Shown here: positions 33,077 to 36,522 of the stretch, in pieces
Position numbering within the stretch: position 1 is the stretch's first letter
Layout: every line of letters starts with the position of its first letter
Source: an uncultured Ferrovum sp.
GTDB taxonomy: Bacteria > Pseudomonadota > Gammaproteobacteria > Burkholderiales > Ferrovaceae
Assembly: GCA_903863375.1 (NCBI GenBank)
Contig: CAIPBT010000197.1
Location: 1-36,522, forward strand
Length of the DNA stretch: 36,522 nt
Reading direction: 5' to 3'
Notes under the pieces: generated by a model
Told to the model about the DNA's origin: nothing
Seen by the model: the letters and a program-made list of their open reading frames with translations, nothing else
The model's database searches: none
Translations under genes and position numbers: made by a program

Positions 33077-34579
33077 TCAGGCCGCCTTGCAGAAGCGGTC
33101 GATGTACTGCTGATGGGTGGGCATCTCCTGCGCCATGCGCTGCATGGTGCGGCGCAGACGATCCAGATAGTCGCCGCCATCCACCTGGCGGAAATCGAGG
33201 AACGGATCGGTACGCTCGGGAATCATGCCCTGACCGATCAGCACGGCAAGCCAGCTCGGCGAACCGAACAGGTCCATCTCGCCGGGGATGATCCGGCCGC
33301 TGCGCCGAAAATGCTCCATCTTGTAATGCAGGCTGTCGGGAATCGTCATGTGCCGGCAATAGCGCCACAGTTCGCTGTCGTCGCGCTCCGTCAGGTGGTA
33401 GTGCAGGATGATGAAGTCGCGGATGCGCTCGTACTCGATATCACCCACCCGGTTGTATTCGTCGATCAGATACGGGTCGAAATCGCGATCCGGGAAATAG
33501 GCCAGCAGTTTGGAAATGCCAGCCTGGATCAGGTGGATGCTGGTCGACTCCAGCGGCTCGAGGAAGCCGCTCGACAGGCCGATCGCAATCACGTTCTTGT
33601 TCCATAGCTTGCGGCGCTTGCCGGTGCGGAACCGCACCTGGCGGGGCTCGGCCAACGCCTTGCCGTCCAGGTTTTCCAGCAGGATCGCGGTGGCCTCGTC
33701 ATCGCCCATGAACGACGAGCAATACACATGGCCATTGCCGGTGCGGTGCTGCAGCGGAATGCGCCACTGCCAGCCAGCCGCATGCGCAGTGGACCGGGTA
33801 TAGGGGGTGAAGTCCTTGCGCTCGCACGGTACCGCAAAGGCACGGTCGGCCGGCAGCCAGTGCGACCAGTCTTCCCAGCCGGTCTGCAGCGCACCTTCGA
33901 TCAGCAGGGCGCGAAAGCCCGAGCAGTCGATGAACAGGTCGCCCTCGACGACAATCCCGCTCTCGAGCGTGAGCGCCGTGACAAAACCGGTTTCCGGATG
34001 CTGCTGGATCGAGGCCACCTTGCCTTCCACGCGCTGCACCCGCCGCTGCTCGGAGTAGGCGCGCAGGTACTGCGCATAGAGATTGGCGTCGAAATGATAG
34101 GCGTACAGATGGGTGGACCGCACATCGGCACCGTCGCGTGACGGATGGTCGAAGCGACCGGCCTTGGCCGCCGCCCACGCCATGCAGTACTCCTCGAAGG
34201 GTGCCGCCCGGCCCGCCTTGTGCTCGCGCTGCCAGTGATGCTGGATCTGCACCAGATCAAAGGGGCGGCCATAGCTGCCGAACGGATGAAAATAGGTGTG
34301 ACCCTGGCGTCCCCAATTGACGAACTGGATACCCAGCTTGTAGGAGCCCTTGGTCAGTCGTACAAACTCGTGTTCATGGATGCCCAGGGCATCATTGAAC
34401 TGTCGGATGGGGGGAATGGTGGCCTCGCCGACGCCGACGATGCCGATCTCTTCCGATTCCACCAGCGTGATGGCGCAATCCCGGTGGATGTTCGCGGCGA
34501 GCATGGCTGCGGTCATCCAGCCCGAAGAGCCGCCTCCCAAGATCACCACCTTGCGAATGTTCCGGTTTCCGTCTTGCAT
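33077..34579 (-). CDS. Tryptophan-halogenase-family flavoprotein
   Basis: A 500-residue FAD-dependent protein of the PrnA/RebH family. It has the dinucleotide motif GGGSSGW (15-21), the lysine K81 in SYKLGIQF matching the catalytic PrnA K79, the family signature WxWxIP at W270-P275, and E344 in PLESTSIH matching PrnA E346. All key halogenase residues are therefore present. Homologues sit beside TonB-dependent receptors and sugar genes in Caulobacter, Xanthomonas and sphingomonads, and the few tested ones (for example BrvH) halogenate indole-like compounds. The natural substrate is unknown, and tryptophan is not implied. The ATG at 34579 has AGGAAGG 7 bp upstream. An intrinsic terminator separates it from the upstream receptor gene. 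Confidence 0.9.
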   Translation of the reverse strand: MQDGNRNIRKVVILGGGSSGWMTAAMLAANIHRDCAITLVESEEIGIVGVGEATIPPIRQFNDALGIHEHEFVRLTKGSYKLGIQFVNWGRQGHTYFHPFGSYGRPFDLVQIQHHWQREHKAGRAAPFEEYCMAWAAAKAGRFDHPSRDGADVRSTHLYAYHFDANLYAQYLRAYSEQRRVQRVEGKVASIQQHPETGFVTALTLESGIVVEGDLFIDCSGFRALLIEGALQTGWEDWSHWLPADRAFAVPCERKDFTPYTRSTAHAAGWQWRIPLQHRTGNGHVYCSSFMGDDEATAILLENLDGKALAEPRQVRFRTGKRRKLWNKNVIAIGLSSGFLEPLESTSIHLIQAGISKLLAYFPDRDFDPYLIDEYNRVGDIEYERIRDFIILHYHLTERDDSELWRYCRHMTIPDSLHYKMEHFRRSGRIIPGEMDLFGSPSWLAVLIGQGMIPERTDPFLDFRQVDGGDYLDRLRRTMQRMAQEMPTHQQYIDRFCKAA

Positions 34580-34620
34580 GAAAGCCTTCCTTGCTGCGGC
34601 GGGCAGCGCCCGGTCCCGCA

Positions 34621-34660
34621 AATGAAAACGGCGCGACGGATATGGTATCCCGTCGCGCCG
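34621..34660 (-). terminator. Intrinsic terminator between receptor and halogenase genes
   Basis: CGGCGCGACGG (34629-34639) pairs perfectly with CCGTCGCGCCG (34650-34660); a register shift with one bulged C extends the stem to about 14 pairs with a 3-nt loop. On the minus strand the stem is followed by TTTTCATTT, a short U-tract, 27 bp after the receptor stop codon. It should end or attenuate transcription between the receptor gene and the downstream genes. Confidence 0.8.
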
Positions 34661-34686
34661 AACGCTTCAGACCCTCACGGTAACGC

Positions 34687-36522
34687 TCAGAACTTGAACG
34701 TGAGCGAGCCCTGCACCGTGCGGCCGTAGGCGGTCACACCCGTGGCTGCCTGGTTGTTGACCGGCGAGGTGCCCAGCCCGTTGATGTAGGTCACGGCCAG
34801 CGAGTTAAACAGGTTGTTCACGTGCAGCGTGAAGATCGTGCTCGGATCGATGGCATAGCTGCCCACCAGGCTGACCAGAGTGTACGGTTCGAGCCAGACG
34901 TTCGAGGTACCCACGGTGACCGGCGTGGCATTCGCCCCGGTGATCACCAGACCACCGTAGTACGGGCCATAACGGTAGGTCGGCGCCACCATGTAGGTGA
35001 CCGAAGGCACGCTGCCCGGCTGATAACCGCTGCCCGACGACGTGCAACCCGAGACCGGGAAGCAGGTGGTGCCGCTGTCGACGTTGGCGTTGCTGTAGGT
35101 CAGCTGGGTGGTCAGGCCAAACCCGGCGTAGTTATAGGTGCCATCGAACTCGAAGCCACGGGCCGAGTACTGGTTGTTGACGATCTTGCCGCAATCGTTC
35201 GGGGCACCGGCCGGACCGCAAACGGTCAGGTCGGAGTTCGCGTTGGCGAACGAATCGTGGAAGATCGTGAATTCAGCTGAATACTTGCCGTACTTGCCCT
35301 CGGCAAAATCACCCTCGGTCTTCACGCCGACTTCCTGCTGCAGCACGATCGACACGAGGTTGGCGGCGGCACGCGGATCATAGCTGCCGTTCAGCGGGTT
35401 CACGTTGCCCGACGGCACGAGACGGTCGAAGCCGGCGCGGCCACCACGGCTGGCACGGGCAAACACGCTGTTGCTGTCATTCAGCAGGTACAGCGCGCCC
35501 AGCGACCAGCTGTTGTAGCTGATGCCGATGTCGGCCGGTTGGTAGGTCGACGGGTCGAGCGTGGCCAGACCCACCTGGTACGGGTAGGTGGTGCCGCCCA
35601 GCACGGTGTTGCCGGTCAGCTGCGTCAGGGTTGCCGACGACCCGGTCTCGGTGTAGCCGCTCACGCGGGCGATGTCGCGACGCACGCTGCCGTCCAGCGA
35701 CAGGTTGCCCTTGTCCCAGTTCAGCGAGAGGTACGGCGCGTAGTCGGCTTCATCCAGGTTGAACTGACGGGCCACACCGGCACCCCAGTTGCTGTTGTAA
35801 CCGGACACGCCGTTCAGGGCCAGCAGGGTGCTGGTGGCGCCACTGGTGGACACCGGGTTGACCGGCACGCTGTTCGGCCCGAAGGTCAGGAAGCTGTAGT
35901 TCGGGTGCCAGTCGGCCACATACTTCTGGTCCATGTAGAACACGCCGGCACGGGTGCTCAGATCATCCTTGCCCAGCACCGTGAATTTCTTCGACACGGA
36001 GAGGTCGTTGGCAAAGCTGCCGGCATCGGTCACGTGGGTGTAGACCTGCACGTTGTTGGTCAGCGGCGTGTTCGGATCGACCAGGGCGCCGTTGTTGTAC
36101 ACGAAACCAGTGACCGTTTTGCCGGAGCCGTTGGCACCACCAATCGCCGAACCAATGAAGCTGCTGGCCGGGTTGTAGTTGCCGAAGTAGGTCGAGAACT
36201 CGCCGCTCATCGTGGTGAAGCGGGCCTTGTCGTCGATCACCAGGCCGCCATTGGCCAGGTAGTGCAGTTCGGCACCGATGGCCTGGGCCACCGGGTGAAT
36301 GCCGCTGGCTTCCACCTGCGAAATCTGGCCGTTGGCAACGTTGGCGATGTTGAAGTAACGCGATGCCGGCCCGACCGTAGCGAACGTGCCGGCGTTGTAG
36401 CCACCGAGGTTGCTGGTATTGGTAATCGTGCCGCCGTTGCTCGAATACTGCAGCGGCGTAGCCTGCTGGTAGGGCTCCTTGTCATCGAGCAGCTTCAGGT
36501 AACCGCGGATATAACCACGACC
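34687..36522 (-). CDS. TonB-dependent receptor, carbohydrate type, partial
   Basis: The reading frame is open to the window edge (611 residues seen); the signal peptide, TonB box and plug are outside. The visible part is a beta-barrel: it begins GRGYIRGYLKLLDDKEPYQQ, has many aromatic-flanked strands, and ends GSLTFKF with a terminal Phe typical of outer-membrane barrels. An internal GTG at 36315 is not a real start. Two Cys pairs (TVCGPAGAPNDCG and TTCFPVSGCTS) may form disulfides in surface loops. The gene leads an operon with the halogenase-family protein, an MFS transporter and GH32, so sucrose or raffinose-type sugars are the probable cargo. An intrinsic terminator follows its stop codon. 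Confidence 0.92.
   Translation of the reverse strand, partial: GRGYIRGYLKLLDDKEPYQQATPLQYSSNGGTITNTSNLGGYNAGTFATVGPASRYFNIANVANGQISQVEASGIHPVAQAIGAELHYLANGGLVIDDKARFTTMSGEFSTYFGNYNPASSFIGSAIGGANGSGKTVTGFVYNNGALVDPNTPLTNNVQVYTHVTDAGSFANDLSVSKKFTVLGKDDLSTRAGVFYMDQKYVADWHPNYSFLTFGPNSVPVNPVSTSGATSTLLALNGVSGYNSNWGAGVARQFNLDEADYAPYLSLNWDKGNLSLDGSVRRDIARVSGYTETGSSATLTQLTGNTVLGGTTYPYQVGLATLDPSTYQPADIGISYNSWSLGALYLLNDSNSVFARASRGGRAGFDRLVPSGNVNPLNGSYDPRAAANLVSIVLQQEVGVKTEGDFAEGKYGKYSAEFTIFHDSFANANSDLTVCGPAGAPNDCGKIVNNQYSARGFEFDGTYNYAGFGLTTQLTYSNANVDSGTTCFPVSGCTSSGSGYQPGSVPSVTYMVAPTYRYGPYYGGLVITGANATPVTVGTSNVWLEPYTLVSLVGSYAIDPSTIFTLHVNNLFNSLAVTYINGLGTSPVNNQAATGVTAYGRTVQGSLTFKF

Noticed and set aside
31649-33607. 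A 652-codon plus-strand frame opposite the MFS and halogenase genes
   Set aside because: The real proteins on the minus strand carry motifs and ribosome-binding sites; this frame has low-complexity His/Arg/Gln/Gly composition and no domain.

Overview
The window is a gene-dense, GC-rich stretch (mostly G/C at third codon positions) of what looks like a chromosome of a betaproteobacterium, probably Burkholderiales-like. The grounds are an AceF/Lpd pair, an intracellular Cys-type polyhydroxybutyrate (PHB) depolymerase, a MAPEG protein, a NikR regulator and general protein similarity. This placement is inference; there is no rRNA, tRNA or other phylogenetic marker here. No CRISPR array, insertion sequence or tRNA gene was seen.

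Region 1 (1-15.9 kb) is mainly housekeeping and accessory metabolism. The pyruvate dehydrogenase E2 and E3 genes form a translationally coupled minus-strand pair with no E1 gene beside them. An orphan ParA ATPase, asparaginyl-tRNA synthetase, a MAPEG protein, a possible phasin, a short-chain dehydrogenase, a GST, the PHB depolymerase, an S9 peptidase, a MOSC protein, a secreted beta-propeller protein of the TIGR03118 type, a Tat-type peroxiredoxin, a second GST and a carboxymuconolactone-decarboxylase-like protein follow.

Region 2 (15.9-22.8 kb) holds an SDR/acyl-CoA dehydrogenase operon preceded by a perfect palindrome resembling a PsrA box, a LacI-family regulator, and a divergent nikR/TonB-dependent receptor pair. 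The gap between nikR and the receptor carries a near-canonical NikR operator, so the receptor is probably a nickel transporter of the outer membrane.

Region 3 (22.7-36.5 kb) is the most distinctive part. It is a carbohydrate locus with a LacI-family repressor, a plus-strand operon (GH36 alpha-galactosidase fused to galactose-1-phosphate uridylyltransferase, galactokinase, an SuxC-like MFS sugar transporter) and a converging minus-strand operon (TonB-dependent receptor, tryptophan-halogenase-family flavoprotein, FucP/GluP-type MFS transporter, GH32 sucrose/fructan hydrolase). Together they suggest uptake and cytoplasmic breakdown of raffinose-family oligosaccharides, melibiose or sucrose: the receptor crosses the outer membrane, MFS proteins cross the inner membrane, GH36 releases galactose, GH32 splits sucrose, and GalK plus the fused GalT feed galactose into the Leloir pathway. 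GalE, glucokinase and fructokinase are not in the window.

The main novelties are the GH36-GalT fusion, Gly-X-Y (collagen-like) inserts in both glycosidases of the locus, in-frame hexa- and nonanucleotide repeats in several genes, a strong intrinsic terminator between the receptor and halogenase genes, and the NikR and PsrA-like operators.
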